Shown: positions 52,841-62,168, counted from the stretch's first letter. The stretch: 64,000 nucleotides of DNA from Saccharofermentans sp. (GCA_024403795.1 JAKSRD010000007.1:1-64000); one strand, 5' to 3'. Numbers and translations are program-made. The notes: generated by a model from the letters alone, not told the origin.

Positions 52841-53728
52841 TCACTTAAGTCCCTTTTCCTCTTCGATCCTTGCGGCGTAACTCTTCCCGGCTATGTACTC
52901 CTTGAAGCTTCTTCCGGGCACTTCGGTATCGCCGTAACAATCAACGGTCATGGTGAACTTGGAGAACTTCATGACATCGGACTTGCCTTCCTTCTTGATT
53001 TTCGGGAGGTTTGCAAGAATATCCATCATAAAAGGGGCCACCATCTTAACAGGACCGTTTGTAACACCGTCTGCATTGTAGAACATCTCGGCGATCTCGG
53101 CGTAAGTATATGTCTCGGTACCGCCTACGTTATATGTCTTGTTCTGATCCTGCATGGTCTTAAGGATGAACTTTGCAAAGTCAGGAGTATCGATGACATT
53201 TGCCTTGGGCATGTTCTTTACCTTAAGGAGCTGGACCGATTTTGTCTTTATCATCGGCCAGAACACGTGTGCGATGTCATAGAAATATCCGGTAGGACGA
53301 TAGATGACATACTGAAGTCCTGACTTCTTAAGATCCTGTTCCAGAAGGAACTTGCTGTTTACCATCGGGACCTTGTCGCCCTTATCGGCATTGATGACAG
53401 AGATATAATCGAACTGTTTTACTCCGGCCTTCTTGGCTTCATTAAGCAGGTTGAGATTACCGTGATAATCGATATCGTAGTTAGAGAATCTTGTGGAAGC
53501 AGTGGTAAGACCTACTGTTGTTATGACAATATCGACACCGTCACAAAGTCCGTTCAGCGACGCGGGATCCGTAACATCGATCTTCTTTGTCTCGAAGCGG
53601 CTCTGATCCATATCCTCAGGTATTCGAAGAACCGCATCTGCGGCAACGATCTCATTATCCGTTGCACATAGTGCGCGCAGAATCTCGCTGCCTAACTTAC
53701 CAAAAGCTCCTGCAAGTAAAATCTTCAT
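52841..53728 (-). CDS. NmrA-like NAD(P)-binding protein
   Basis: 295 residues from the ATG at 53728 (MKILLAGAFGKLG); the ATG two codons upstream is also possible because GGAG lies before both. Rossmann dinucleotide motif GAFGKLGSEIL at about 7-17, and YRPTGYFYDI in the middle. The usual SDR catalytic YxxxK is not evident, which fits the atypical SDR/NmrA group. It starts 15 bp after the EFR1 gene. Confidence 0.85.
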   Translation of the reverse strand: MKILLAGAFGKLGSEILRALCATDNEIVAADAVLRIPEDMDQSRFETKKIDVTDPASLNGLCDGVDIVITTVGLTTASTRFSNYDIDYHGNLNLLNEAKKAGVKQFDYISVINADKGDKVPMVNSKFLLEQDLKKSGLQYVIYRPTGYFYDIAHVFWPMIKTKSVQLLKVKNMPKANVIDTPDFAKFILKTMQDQNKTYNVGGTETYTYAEIAEMFYNADGVTNGPVKMVAPFMMDILANLPKIKKEGKSDVMKFSKFTMTVDCYGDTEVPGRSFKEYIAGKSYAARIEEEKGLK

Positions 53729-53743
53729 GGTCATATTCTCCTG

Positions 53744-54508
53744 TCAATTTTGTTTCTCGTATTTTTTGCAGACGTATCTCTCTTTGCCTGCGCTCTTACC
53801 ACACTCAATTGCCTGCTTGGGACAGTTGTTAACGCACGCCATACAATGAATACATTTCTTGATCCATTTCGGTTTACCGTTCTCAATGACTATGCTGTTC
53901 ATGGGACAATTCTTCTCACAAAGTCCGCAGCTGACACACGCATCGGAAGCAGAGAATTTCTTGGTTCCGGTTCCCCAGGCGTTATACATTTTCTCGACGG
54001 GTTTTGTTATTCCGTACTCGAAAACATTGACCGGCTTTCCCTCAAGCGGCTGTCCGTTTCTTATCGATTCGGCACAATGTTTTACTGCTTCCAAAGCTCC
54101 GCTGTAGAGTTTCTCGTACTCTTCCCTGGGCGTCATCGTAAACATGTAGATATAGTTCTGCGGCATGTTGATCTTGACACTGCCCATATATTTCTTATCC
54201 GTAAGAGTCTTCTTGATGATGGAAGATGCCTCGTTCGGAGTGATACCCATCGCAGCCTTACAAGTTGCAAAGAAATAACATTTCTCGTTGCCGTTGAAAT
54301 GCGATCTCCGGATAAAGTCCTTTACGACGACGGGAATGGCTGACAGATAAATGGGGAAGACAAATACATAAGGCTTATCGCTCGTAAATGTGCCGGCTTT
54401 ATTCTCCTTGATATACGGAAGAATGTTGACAGTGTCATCATCCAGTTGGTCAGCAAGTGCTTCGGCTACAAAACGGCTGTTGCCGGTACCGGTAAAGTAA
54501 AGAATCAT
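53744..54508 (-). CDS. EFR1-family flavodoxin-ferredoxin protein
   Basis: 254 residues. The N-terminal 150 form a flavodoxin domain (YFTGTGNSRFVAEAL binds FMN phosphate). The C-terminal part has two 4Fe-4S motifs, CVSCGLCEKNCP and CIHCMACVNNCP. EFR1 proteins move electrons in anaerobes; the partner is not known. It follows the PPOX gene with a 9-bp gap. Confidence 0.93.
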   Translation of the reverse strand: MILYFTGTGNSRFVAEALADQLDDDTVNILPYIKENKAGTFTSDKPYVFVFPIYLSAIPVVVKDFIRRSHFNGNEKCYFFATCKAAMGITPNEASSIIKKTLTDKKYMGSVKINMPQNYIYMFTMTPREEYEKLYSGALEAVKHCAESIRNGQPLEGKPVNVFEYGITKPVEKMYNAWGTGTKKFSASDACVSCGLCEKNCPMNSIVIENGKPKWIKKCIHCMACVNNCPKQAIECGKSAGKERYVCKKYEKQN

Positions 54509-54517
54509 AAATGCCCC

Positions 54518-55051
54518 CTATGATCTCGTCAGGATCACTTCCTGATTATTTGCATATCCCAAAGATTTGAGTTCTGAATCCAACACCTTAATTCGGTCAG
54601 GTATAACCTTTAAAAGATACATCGGTTCACCCGCATCACAGAGCTTCTGAAAGTATTCTTCCTTTATCGGATATCTTGCGTGCTTTGAGACCTCAAGATA
54701 CTCCTCGCCCATGATCTCAGGGAATTCAACTTCACCGTATACCTGTACCGATTTGAGATTACCAAAATCTCCGGCATGGTCATATACCGAGATGCAAACT
54801 TTACGGTTAGTCTCAAGGTTAACGAACTTATCGCCGCCCTCTGAATAGATGTAGACATATCCGTTATGGAAGATATAGTGTACCGGCGTCGCATCAACAA
54901 ATGACTCGCCTGCCGTGGCAATAACGCACGAAGGGAACGAACTCAATATTCGGTCTGCAGAATCAAGTATGACTCGGGGGTCATCACAGATCTTGGAATT
55001 CTTCTTTTTCCAAAAGGATTTTGCCTGTTCAAAATCAATCTTGTAAGCCAT
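54518..55051 (-). CDS. Pyridoxamine 5'-phosphate oxidase-like flavin protein
   Basis: 177 residues from the ATG at 55051. Split-barrel fold with FMN-binding pattern: SFPSCVIATAGESFVDATPVHYIFHNGYVYIYSEGGDKF (short pieces, about 40-80). Members of this size bind flavin or heme and reduce small molecules. It lies next to the EFR1 redox gene, so the two may share electrons. Confidence 0.85.
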   Translation of the reverse strand: MAYKIDFEQAKSFWKKKNSKICDDPRVILDSADRILSSFPSCVIATAGESFVDATPVHYIFHNGYVYIYSEGGDKFVNLETNRKVCISVYDHAGDFGNLKSVQVYGEVEFPEIMGEEYLEVSKHARYPIKEEYFQKLCDAGEPMYLLKVIPDRIKVLDSELKSLGYANNQEVILTRS

Positions 55052-55160
55052 AGAAATCACCGCTTTCAGGAACTCATACTATCAACAACAGGTATAGTAT
55101 AGAGTTATGTCAGAGTCTATGTCAAAGCTATTTTTTCATATCAAGAGATTTTAAACAAAC

Positions 55161-55197
55161 GATCTCGGAAGTGTCTGAACAACAGCCTTCCGAGATC
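55161..55197 (-). terminator. Terminator after the acetyltransferase gene
   Basis: GATCTCGGAAG/CTTCCGAGATC stem, then GTTTGTTT on the minus strand. Confidence 0.8.
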
Positions 55198-55207
55198 AAC
55201 GCAACAC

Positions 55208-55711
55208 TTAAAGCTTTAAGACATTTTTGACTATCTCGCACTTCTCGCCCTGATAGTCACCGACACCTTCGAAGAGATTAGTGAAGCCGCATTTCTCCAT
55301 CACCTTTACCGAAGCGATATTCTCAGCAAGACATATGCCGTAGATCTCTTTTATTCCTTTACGCTCGGCAATATAAGGCATAAACGCAGATACGGCTTCA
55401 GTCGCATATCCGTTACCCGTGTACTTCTTTGCAATGTGATATCCGATCTCCCATCCTTCATCGATCGGTGCCAACTGAACATAACCTATGTTGTCGCCAA
55501 CTTTTGTAAACACCGGATATACGAGCGGTCCGTCCTCTGACCCATACTGACTCATAAGGAATTCTACAGTCTCTCTTGCTTCTTCAACAGTCTCGAAAAC
55601 CTCGTCCGGCACAAATCTTCTGTTATCTTCATCCAGTGAATTCTCATGAACTGCCTGCGCCATGTCGATATCGAATTCTCTGATTATAAGTCTTTCAGTC
55701 TCGATCAGCAT
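55208..55711 (-). CDS. GNAT acetyltransferase (RimJ/RimL-like)
   Basis: 167 residues. N-terminal TERLIIREFD is typical of the RimJ/RimL group, and the acetyl-CoA loop is YHIAKKYTGNGYATEAV (Q/RxxGxG/A variant). IASVKVMEKCGF is motif B. Substrate unknown. It lies 55 bp after luxC, probably the same transcript. Confidence 0.92.
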   Translation of the reverse strand: MLIETERLIIREFDIDMAQAVHENSLDEDNRRFVPDEVFETVEEARETVEFLMSQYGSEDGPLVYPVFTKVGDNIGYVQLAPIDEGWEIGYHIAKKYTGNGYATEAVSAFMPYIAERKGIKEIYGICLAENIASVKVMEKCGFTNLFEGVGDYQGEKCEIVKNVLKL

Positions 55712-55766
55712 AAAGTAACCTCGCTTTCATTTATTGCTCTGCTTTTATTCTCGTTTCTGCTCATTC

Positions 55767-57047
55767 TCACTTCTCGATATTGATCAATCTTGTATATCGA
55801 AGAAGCGGGAACTCTCCGTCATGGGATTCGCCGTCAAAATAGAATGACATGTTCCCGGCGCGCGTTACACGCTCGACTCCGGATCTCAATATCTTCATGG
55901 CTAATTCTTCCCGGACATCCGGAGAACATATCAATCCTGCAGTCTGCAGATATTCCTTCTTAGAACGGAGAACCCGGGTGATCTCAGTTCTCGGAAGCGG
56001 CTTTACATATACATTTCCAAACATATATGAGAGTTCGAGTTCACTGTCCGGAACTGCCGTCACGCTTACATTATTTCCATAGAACACGACTTCGTCTTTT
56101 GAGGAATAATCTCCCCCGATGAAGTCATCGTAAAGCTGCACGCGTCTCTTGATGGAGAGTTCTGCCACAGCACCGATATCATCCACCGGATACTTTGCGG
56201 CAGCCTTATTGAGATAATTGGTGAACTCTTCGGCAAACATCTTAACCTCATCAAAGTTGTCAGTGTCAACATAGATCACCTGACACGAACTGCAAAGAAG
56301 CTGCTTCGTTACCATAATGTGTTCGGCAAGTTCCTGAAGTTCAGTCTCTTTGTCCTCATAACCGGAGACATATGCGAAGCCGAGTTTATGTCCCCATTCG
56401 ATAAGTCTTGTACCTGGTTTTGCCAGACTTCTTACGGCTGTCACAGCTTCATCTCCGCCCCAGACAACAATGCCGTCTGCCATGTCAGCCATCTTCTTCA
56501 TGGCGACGACATCAGATGACGGCGTATCAAAGATGTAGATGTAATCCTTAAGTCTCGGTTCGAATTCCAGGAGTATCTCCATGGCCTTGATCGTCAGTCC
56601 GTTATCCACGCTCGGCAGCTTGAGGATGTTGATGTTGCCTGCAAGAAGACCTTCTGCAATGCTTACGACGGGAAGCGCATCCATATTGCCTGCAGCAATG
56701 TGGAAGAGAACGCCGAGCGGCACTCTGTCGCAGCTGATCCTGTTCGACTCAAAAAGTTCGGACTTCTTCTCGCCCAATTCGACCTTAAGCTTATATTCAA
56801 GGTACTCGCGGCTCATCATGCGCACGGCAAGATCAATATACTCATCCTTTCCGCTCATCTCGATCGAAGAGATCAGTTCAGCGAATTCGCCGTTTGCGAT
56901 CCGCTTCCCGAGATTATCAAATGCATCGATCACAATCTGAGGATCGAGCGGTTCTTCCATCAAAGTCTTATTAAGTTTCCCTGGAAGAGCATTCAGCAGG
57001 TCATTCTGTTCAGAGGTCTCGAGAACCACACCATTGGCAAGTATCAT
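55767..57047 (-). CDS. luxC: LuxC-type acyl-CoA reductase
   Basis: 426 residues. The fold is aldehyde-dehydrogenase-like: GVLFHIAAGNMDALPVVS (about 112) and the nucleophile Cys252 in KQLLCSSCQ. LuxC reduces an acyl group, handed over by LuxE, to the fatty aldehyde. It overlaps luxE by 4 bp (ATGA). No luciferase (luxAB) gene is present, so the aldehyde serves another purpose. Confidence 0.9.
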   Translation of the reverse strand: MILANGVVLETSEQNDLLNALPGKLNKTLMEEPLDPQIVIDAFDNLGKRIANGEFAELISSIEMSGKDEYIDLAVRMMSREYLEYKLKVELGEKKSELFESNRISCDRVPLGVLFHIAAGNMDALPVVSIAEGLLAGNINILKLPSVDNGLTIKAMEILLEFEPRLKDYIYIFDTPSSDVVAMKKMADMADGIVVWGGDEAVTAVRSLAKPGTRLIEWGHKLGFAYVSGYEDKETELQELAEHIMVTKQLLCSSCQVIYVDTDNFDEVKMFAEEFTNYLNKAAAKYPVDDIGAVAELSIKRRVQLYDDFIGGDYSSKDEVVFYGNNVSVTAVPDSELELSYMFGNVYVKPLPRTEITRVLRSKKEYLQTAGLICSPDVREELAMKILRSGVERVTRAGNMSFYFDGESHDGEFPLLRYTRLINIEK

Positions 57048-58192
57048 TTCTCTCCTCCTTCGATAACCTTTGATAACGCATTCGTGTTAAGCAGATCCGC
57101 TGCACCTGCAGCACATGTCTTTACATCTTTAAGTCCGACTCGTCCGATGATCTCCAGATACGGAGACTCAATACCGCATCCGCATTTGCAGCCGTCATGA
57201 AGTATGCCGAGATCATCCGGCATTACGCTCAAAAGCGGCGTTGCCTTATACAAAGGCGTTATCAGATTAACCAGTCCCGTCTGTCCGTTCGGAAGCGGTT
57301 CAAAAGTGTTAACGTCTCGTATTATGACACGTGAATAGACCGGCACATGGAAGTGGTGATTGGGACAGTCGGCATAGAGGATCGGATGCTCAACGGCACC
57401 ATAGTACTCGATGATGTTCTCCTCTTCGACGCCGAGTGTTTTTCGAGCCAATTCATAGAAAGTCTTCTTATCAACGGCTTCCTTATAGAACTGCTTCCAA
57501 CCTCCCGCCAGCATGATCTTGGAGTTCTTCGGCAGTTTTACGCTGATGCCGCGCTCCTCCATCATCTGCATCACGAAGAATGTATAAGAAGGAAAGCCCA
57601 TAAATCTGACAGGTGCTTTCTTAGTGCTGTACTTCTGAATTGCTTCAAGAACAGTCTCGAGATCAGGCTCATACTTACCGTCTGAATACTTGAGCGCATA
57701 TGTTCTGTGAAGAGCCGGTGCCAGGAGCGTCGTCAGGAAAGCGGTTTTCGATACCGCCGTCTTATTCGATCTCTTAGGCTGATAACCGAAAACTATGTAA
57801 TTGCACGGTCTTGCAGAGATCAGCTTCCAATGCTTCAGGATCTTAAGCGACATTATCATGGCCGACCATAAGCTTCCGAGATCGAACCATATCTCAGAGA
57901 ACTTTCCGTTCGTTCCGGAAGAAGTAGCCTTATACAAATGCTTTGTGCTCTTATACGATGTTATCCTGTGAGTCTTAAAGAACAATGTCGGAAGAAAAGG
58001 TATCCTTGCAACGCCGTCGATGTCCTTAACATCATCAGGACTGAAATTCATTCCGTCCAGGATCTTGCGGTAGTCTTCCGAGTTATCATACTGGAATCTG
58101 CAGTTCTCGCGCATGGCATCAACAAAAAGGCTCTCTGACCCTTTTATGTCGTAGATATTCTTATATCTGAGAAGCCTGCTGACTGACCTCAT
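57044..58192 (-). CDS. luxE: LuxE-type acyl-protein synthetase
   Basis: 382 residues. LuxE adenylates a fatty acid and transfers the acyl group to a cysteine and on to LuxC. Motifs: SSGTNGKFSE (about 91-100), PFLPTLFFKTH, IEYYGAVEHP. It heads the pair and starts 3 bp after the small lipoprotein gene. Confidence 0.9.
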   Translation of the reverse strand: MRSVSRLLRYKNIYDIKGSESLFVDAMRENCRFQYDNSEDYRKILDGMNFSPDDVKDIDGVARIPFLPTLFFKTHRITSYKSTKHLYKATSSGTNGKFSEIWFDLGSLWSAMIMSLKILKHWKLISARPCNYIVFGYQPKRSNKTAVSKTAFLTTLLAPALHRTYALKYSDGKYEPDLETVLEAIQKYSTKKAPVRFMGFPSYTFFVMQMMEERGISVKLPKNSKIMLAGGWKQFYKEAVDKKTFYELARKTLGVEEENIIEYYGAVEHPILYADCPNHHFHVPVYSRVIIRDVNTFEPLPNGQTGLVNLITPLYKATPLLSVMPDDLGILHDGCKCGCGIESPYLEIIGRVGLKDVKTCAAGAADLLNTNALSKVIEGGEK

Positions 58193-58194
58193 TC

Positions 58195-58611
58195 TCAGTC
58201 CTCACGTTCAAACCAATAGGTGTGCGTTTCGCCGTCTTCGTTTTCGGACTCATACCAGAAGTTATCCGCATCAGCGAAGGTTATCTGCATAAAATTTATT
58301 CCGGGACCCATATCCAGATCATAGGTCCTGAAGCCGGTCTTTTTGAGCTTCAGATCGATCTCGATTATCTCACCGAAGCCGTCGAATTTATATGTTACAT
58401 CCTCTCCGTCAATATCGAACTCAATGTCGACGCCGGATTTATGAAAGTCGCGCGCCGAATTAACTTCACCGTTCTCATCGATCCTTTTGGATAACACCCA
58501 ATGGCCGTCCGTATCGATCGGCATTAATATGCAGCCGCTCAGTATCGACATGCACACGATTGCTGCCATCGAGACTGTTAACGCCCTCTTCAAAGTATTA
58601 CTCATATTCAT
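58195..58611 (-). CDS. Small lipoprotein
   Basis: 138 residues with signal peptide and lipobox (ILSGC, about residue 27). The mature part is beta-rich and acidic (lipocalin-like size), ending YWFERED. Not recognised further. It is 2 bp upstream of luxE and may be in the same transcript. Confidence 0.75.
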   Translation of the reverse strand: MNMSNTLKRALTVSMAAIVCMSILSGCILMPIDTDGHWVLSKRIDENGEVNSARDFHKSGVDIEFDIDGEDVTYKFDGFGEIIEIDLKLKKTGFRTYDLDMGPGINFMQITFADADNFWYESENEDGETHTYWFERED

Positions 58612-58701
58612 TACCCCCCATGAGTCTCTACCCTTCTATTCTATACACTTTTTCTGATTTTCCAATCTCTCGAAAAGCACAAGCAATCATAACATAATAC
58701 A

Positions 58702-58730
58702 GCCCGCTTGGCAGATGGTGCCAACCGGGC
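58702..58730 (-). terminator. Terminator of the paralogue gene
   Basis: GCCCGGTTGGCA/TGCCAAGCGGGC stem on the minus strand, then TGTATTATGTT. Confidence 0.65.
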
Positions 58731-58760
58731 AGCGTAAGACAGATCAAGTAAGATCGTCCA

Positions 58761-59987
58761 TTATTTCAGATGTGAGAAATTGTAATTTGTATGATCGTAT
58801 CTCTCGATCTCGTGAGCATCACCATCGGCAAACTCGTAGACTACAGTCTCCTCAACATCACCGCCCTGACCGAGGATAAGGATAAGATATATCGAATCCT
58901 CGCTTGTCTCGATTATTGCGTTATCGATTATGCAGTCAGCGCCGATACTGAGCTCTGCTTCACCATAGCGGATAATGTATTCCGCATATCCGACTTCATT
59001 TTCTTCTCTCTTATCGATATCAAAGGTCTTTCCGGATCTGGGAAGAACAAGTCCTACATCATAGTCGTTGCCATACTGATAGAACTCATCGAACTCCGGA
59101 ATCCAGAACATTCCGCAATCATAAACATAACTTCCGATCGTGGGATCTTCAGTATTCTCAGTAGGCGCTGCTGTCGGTGTCACTTCAGGTGCTGAGGTGT
59201 CGTCTGCAGAAGTATCGGCAGGTTTGCTTGATGCATTTGAAGCAGGTTCACTTGTTGCATCGGGATCAGCTGCAGGAGCACCGTCTTCATTCAGATATAT
59301 CCAGCTGCCTGATATCTGATCGTCAATAAACTTCTTAGTGTCAGCATCAGCTTTCCCGATCGAATAACAGAAGATGCCGTTTGTCTCATAGCTGATCTCA
59401 TTTCCGTCCGGAGCAACAGCAGTTGCAGGATAGTTTTTGGCATACAAACCGAGCGTGTCAGCTTCAATAGAACCGTCTTCATAACAGATCTCCACATTGA
59501 TCTGTACGTCCTTCAACATATAGGTTAAAGAAGCACATGCAAACCCATCATTCACATCATTTGAAAGGAGCGCATAGAGATCGGTACGCTCGCTCATTGA
59601 ATCACTTACGGTGATATTGAATGCTGAAGAACTGTCCGTATCATTACCCGTGTATGCGTTAACGACCTCATAAGAGACAGTTTCAACACCCTCATAATCC
59701 AGCGGAACAAGGATGCTTATCTCATAAGATACATTCCCGTTAACATCAAAGTAGTACTCGATCTTACCGGCAGCCTCGCAGAAATCAACGACACCGGCTT
59801 TTGCGAGGAACGTCGAATCTGCGCTGTCATCTCTTCCGACAGCAAACTTATATACTGCAAATATGCCTGACACGGTAACAGCCGCTGCGACTCCCGTCCT
59901 TGCAATATTCATGATCATTTTATTAGCTGAATTACTGCGATGACAACCGTAATCTGACATCTTATCTATGGGTGCGTGCTTTCTCAT
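58761..59987 (-). CDS. Membrane-anchored protein, paralogue of the ECF-linked protein
   Basis: 408 residues. One membrane segment (about 27-47), an outside domain to about 240, a Ser/Pro/Thr/Ala linker (about 245-285) and a C-terminal domain of about 115 residues. The outside domain matches the protein at 60536-61636: SERTDLYALL/TDRMDLFYLL, LTYMLKDVQINVEI/LTYMTRDLVITVEV, LGLYAKNY/LGLFAKQY, DTKKFIDDQI/ETKKFIGDQI. AGGAAG precedes the ATG. The promoter at 60062-60094 is nearly the same as that of the sigma gene. Confidence 0.8.
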   Translation of the reverse strand: MRKHAPIDKMSDYGCHRSNSANKMIMNIARTGVAAAVTVSGIFAVYKFAVGRDDSADSTFLAKAGVVDFCEAAGKIEYYFDVNGNVSYEISILVPLDYEGVETVSYEVVNAYTGNDTDSSSAFNITVSDSMSERTDLYALLSNDVNDGFACASLTYMLKDVQINVEICYEDGSIEADTLGLYAKNYPATAVAPDGNEISYETNGIFCYSIGKADADTKKFIDDQISGSWIYLNEDGAPAADPDATSEPASNASSKPADTSADDTSAPEVTPTAAPTENTEDPTIGSYVYDCGMFWIPEFDEFYQYGNDYDVGLVLPRSGKTFDIDKREENEVGYAEYIIRYGEAELSIGADCIIDNAIIETSEDSIYLILILGQGGDVEETVVYEFADGDAHEIERYDHTNYNFSHLK

Positions 59988-60061
59988 AATGTGTTCTTCC
60001 TTTCGCGCATGAACTGCGTTTGTAATTTCTATGCAAGAATGACTTCTTTATCTCGCTCTAT

Positions 60062-60094
60062 CTATTAGACGGAGCAAGAATGCATTTGGTCTCA
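60062..60094 (-). promoter_or_regulatory. ECF-type promoter of the paralogue gene
   Basis: On the minus strand TGAGACC (60094-60088), 16 bp, then CGTCTAATAG (60071-60062). This fits ECF promoters (TGAAAC-like -35, CGTC-type -10) and matches 62214-62246 almost base for base, also in the flanks. Confidence 0.75.
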
Positions 60095-60128
60095 AAGAAT
60101 TTTCCGAGGGGCGAAATTTATATTGGGG

Positions 60129-60183
60129 GCTCTTCACTCTTCCCTTGGGATCAGCATAAATTCGAAGGAATTGAAATATAACG
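60129..60183 (-). repeat. Repeat unit B, copy 2
   Basis: Reverse complement of 395-450 with some changes; here directly next to unit A. Confidence 0.75.
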
Positions 60184-60184
60184 A

Positions 60185-60299
60185 CCTCCGGGACTTTTTT
60201 TGTAGTAAAAACGTTTTTTTGTCCCGGGAAAGTCCCAAAAGGAGTCCTCCGGGACTTTTTTTGTAGTAAAAAACGTTGTTTTGTCCCGGGAAAGTCCCA
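60185..60299. repeat. Repeat unit A, inverted copies
   Basis: One full and two partial copies of the hairpin unit of 1-165 in the opposite orientation (GTAGTAAAAAACGTT, GTCCCGGGAAAGTCCC). Confidence 0.9.
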
Positions 60300-60350
60300 G
60301 GGCCCAGTGTTGACGATTTAGGACGAATTTAGGATTTCGCCACTTCAGGC

Positions 60351-60455
60351 GCGGTCAGACCTCCTATTCAGGTTTTCGCCGTAATGCAGTCAGACCTCCT
60401 ATTCAGGTTTCCGCCGTAACGCGGTCAGACCTCCTATTCAGGTTTCCGCCGTCAA
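60351..60455. repeat. 35-bp tandem repeat, three exact-length copies
   Basis: Copies at 60351-60385, 60386-60420 and 60421-60455 differ at few positions; each contains GTCAGACCTCCTATTCAGGT. No gene lies in 59988-60535. Confidence 0.92.
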
Positions 60456-60463
60456 CCTAAGCA

Positions 60464-60513
60464 GCAAAAAGAACCTTTCCGATGGCTTATGCATAAGCGC
60501 TCGAAAAGGTTCT
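60464..60513 (-). terminator. Terminator of the sigma-membrane protein operon
   Basis: AGAACCTTTTCGAG/...GGAAAGGTTCT stem with an inner CGCTTATGCATAAGC stem, then TTTTTG on the minus strand. Confidence 0.85.
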
Positions 60514-60535
60514 CCGCATTAACAAAAAGGTTCTG

Positions 60536-61636
60536 TCACACCGGCTCGCTGTAGTATTCAGGCACGCGCGAATCAGGTCCTGTCTTACCGTCGTTAAGAT
60601 CATATGTCTTGATGTAATCCTCGACACAAGCGATCTGATCTCCTATGAATTTCTTTGTCTCTTCGTCAACGTTGTTGATCTCATAACAGAAGAAACCGCT
60701 AACCGTATATGTGTAACTGGTTCCGTCTTCAGTTACGTCCTGAGCAGAATACTGCTTGGCAAAAAGCCCGAGTTCTCTCGTTGAAGTTGTTCCGTTCTCG
60801 AATGTTACTTCTACCGTTATTACCAAGTCTCTCGTCATATAGGTAAGTGCAGCGTCAGTTACTTCGTCGCTTACCGGGTATCCGAGCAGATAGAAGAGAT
60901 CCATTCGATCAGTAAGATCGTTAACGATGTTTATTGCGTATTTGGAATCTTTCTGCACTCCATAATCCATGGAGAACGAATCGTAGTATTCGACGATCGT
61001 CGTGCCAAGATAATTGCCGGCCGTGTCATAGCCCTCATCGTATGTCGAAGCATCGTGCGGATCCTGATTCGCACTTCCGCCGCTTACGATCGAAGAACTG
61101 TCAATGCTTACGACCTGAAAGCAGCCGTCATTCACTTTATATGAAACGCTTTTGATATTGTCGCCTGCGACGCTTATCGGCATCTCGATCGAATAACTGA
61201 CATTACCGTACCAATCTTCGTAGTGATTGAAGCTTTTCTCAGCAGGGTCCTCGCTCATCGGAAGCACTCTGCCGAAGTCGAGTTCATCTGCACATACCAT
61301 GATCGTGAATTGACTGCCGACACCGCCGATGTTCTTTCCGGTAAAATATGCTATTGCGACTGCTACGACCGCCACCGTAACGACAGCTGCAACAGAGGTG
61401 GTAATCAACTTAACGATCGTTGCCCTCGGCAACTTCTTTGAAGCAGTGTTCTTCGGCGTTTCTGAATGCTTCTGTATAGCTTCTAAATGCTTCGGCTTAG
61501 CTTCGGCGGCAGCTTCAGGCTCTTTTGCGGTCTCTTCATCCTGACGTGCATATATCTGAGCAAAGGCAAGGTTTGCTTTCTGCTGCACGATACTAGGTAT
61601 CTCCGCGTCCTGCTGGAATATATTCTTGTTACTCAT
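60536..61636 (-). CDS. Membrane protein cotranscribed with the ECF sigma factor
   Basis: 366 residues. A cytosolic N-terminal part of about 70 (Glu/Lys/Ala-rich), one membrane helix (about 74-95) and an outside domain of about 260. This one-helix layout directly after an ECF gene is that of anti-sigma factors, but no known anti-sigma domain is recognisable. It starts 28 bp after the sigma stop and has a paralogue at 58761-59987. Confidence 0.8.
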   Translation of the reverse strand: MSNKNIFQQDAEIPSIVQQKANLAFAQIYARQDEETAKEPEAAAEAKPKHLEAIQKHSETPKNTASKKLPRATIVKLITTSVAAVVTVAVVAVAIAYFTGKNIGGVGSQFTIMVCADELDFGRVLPMSEDPAEKSFNHYEDWYGNVSYSIEMPISVAGDNIKSVSYKVNDGCFQVVSIDSSSIVSGGSANQDPHDASTYDEGYDTAGNYLGTTIVEYYDSFSMDYGVQKDSKYAINIVNDLTDRMDLFYLLGYPVSDEVTDAALTYMTRDLVITVEVTFENGTTSTRELGLFAKQYSAQDVTEDGTSYTYTVSGFFCYEINNVDEETKKFIGDQIACVEDYIKTYDLNDGKTGPDSRVPEYYSEPV

Positions 61637-61664
61637 CTTTCTCTCCTGTTGACTGTCTGATGTC

Positions 61665-62168
61665 CTAAACTCCGTAGTACTTGGCCAGCGCCTCGCGCCC
61701 TCGCTGCAACCATGTGGTTACCGTACTTTTCGGTATGTTAAGCATCTCTGCGATCTCTTTTGTACCGTATTCTTCTAAGTAGTAGAGTGTGATCACGGTT
61801 CGGTATTTCTCGTCGATGGAATTAAGTGCATCCTTCAGTTCGACGTTGTATTCGTCCGTGACCGAAGGTTCTTCCCACTCCTCGAGGTCCGTCTGCCGCT
61901 TCCTCACGTCCAGGATCGCATAGCAGTTATTTATCAGGATCCTCGTCATCCATGTCTTAAAATACTTGTCTTCTTTCAGCGTGCCGAGCTTCTCGTAACA
62001 GTTAAGGATCGTCTCTCCGACGGCATCGGCGACGTCCTCGTCGTTCATCAGGATCGACAGGCCGACCTTGTACATCTCCTGCATGTGGCCTTGCATCAGC
62101 GCGGCGAAAGCATCCTTGTCATGATTTTTCGCGAGCTTCACAAGACGCATCGTCTCATCAATTTGCAT
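61665..62168 (-). CDS. ECF RNA polymerase sigma factor
   Basis: 167 residues. Region 2: DVADAVGETILNCYEKLGTL, KYFKTWMTRILINNCYAI; region 4: LYYLEEYGTKEIAEMLNIPKSTVTTWLQRGR. The upstream promoter (62214-62246) is shared with the paralogue gene, which points to autoregulation. Confidence 0.95.
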   Translation of the reverse strand: MQIDETMRLVKLAKNHDKDAFAALMQGHMQEMYKVGLSILMNDEDVADAVGETILNCYEKLGTLKEDKYFKTWMTRILINNCYAILDVRKRQTDLEEWEEPSVTDEYNVELKDALNSIDEKYRTVITLYYLEEYGTKEIAEMLNIPKSTVTTWLQRGREALAKYYGV

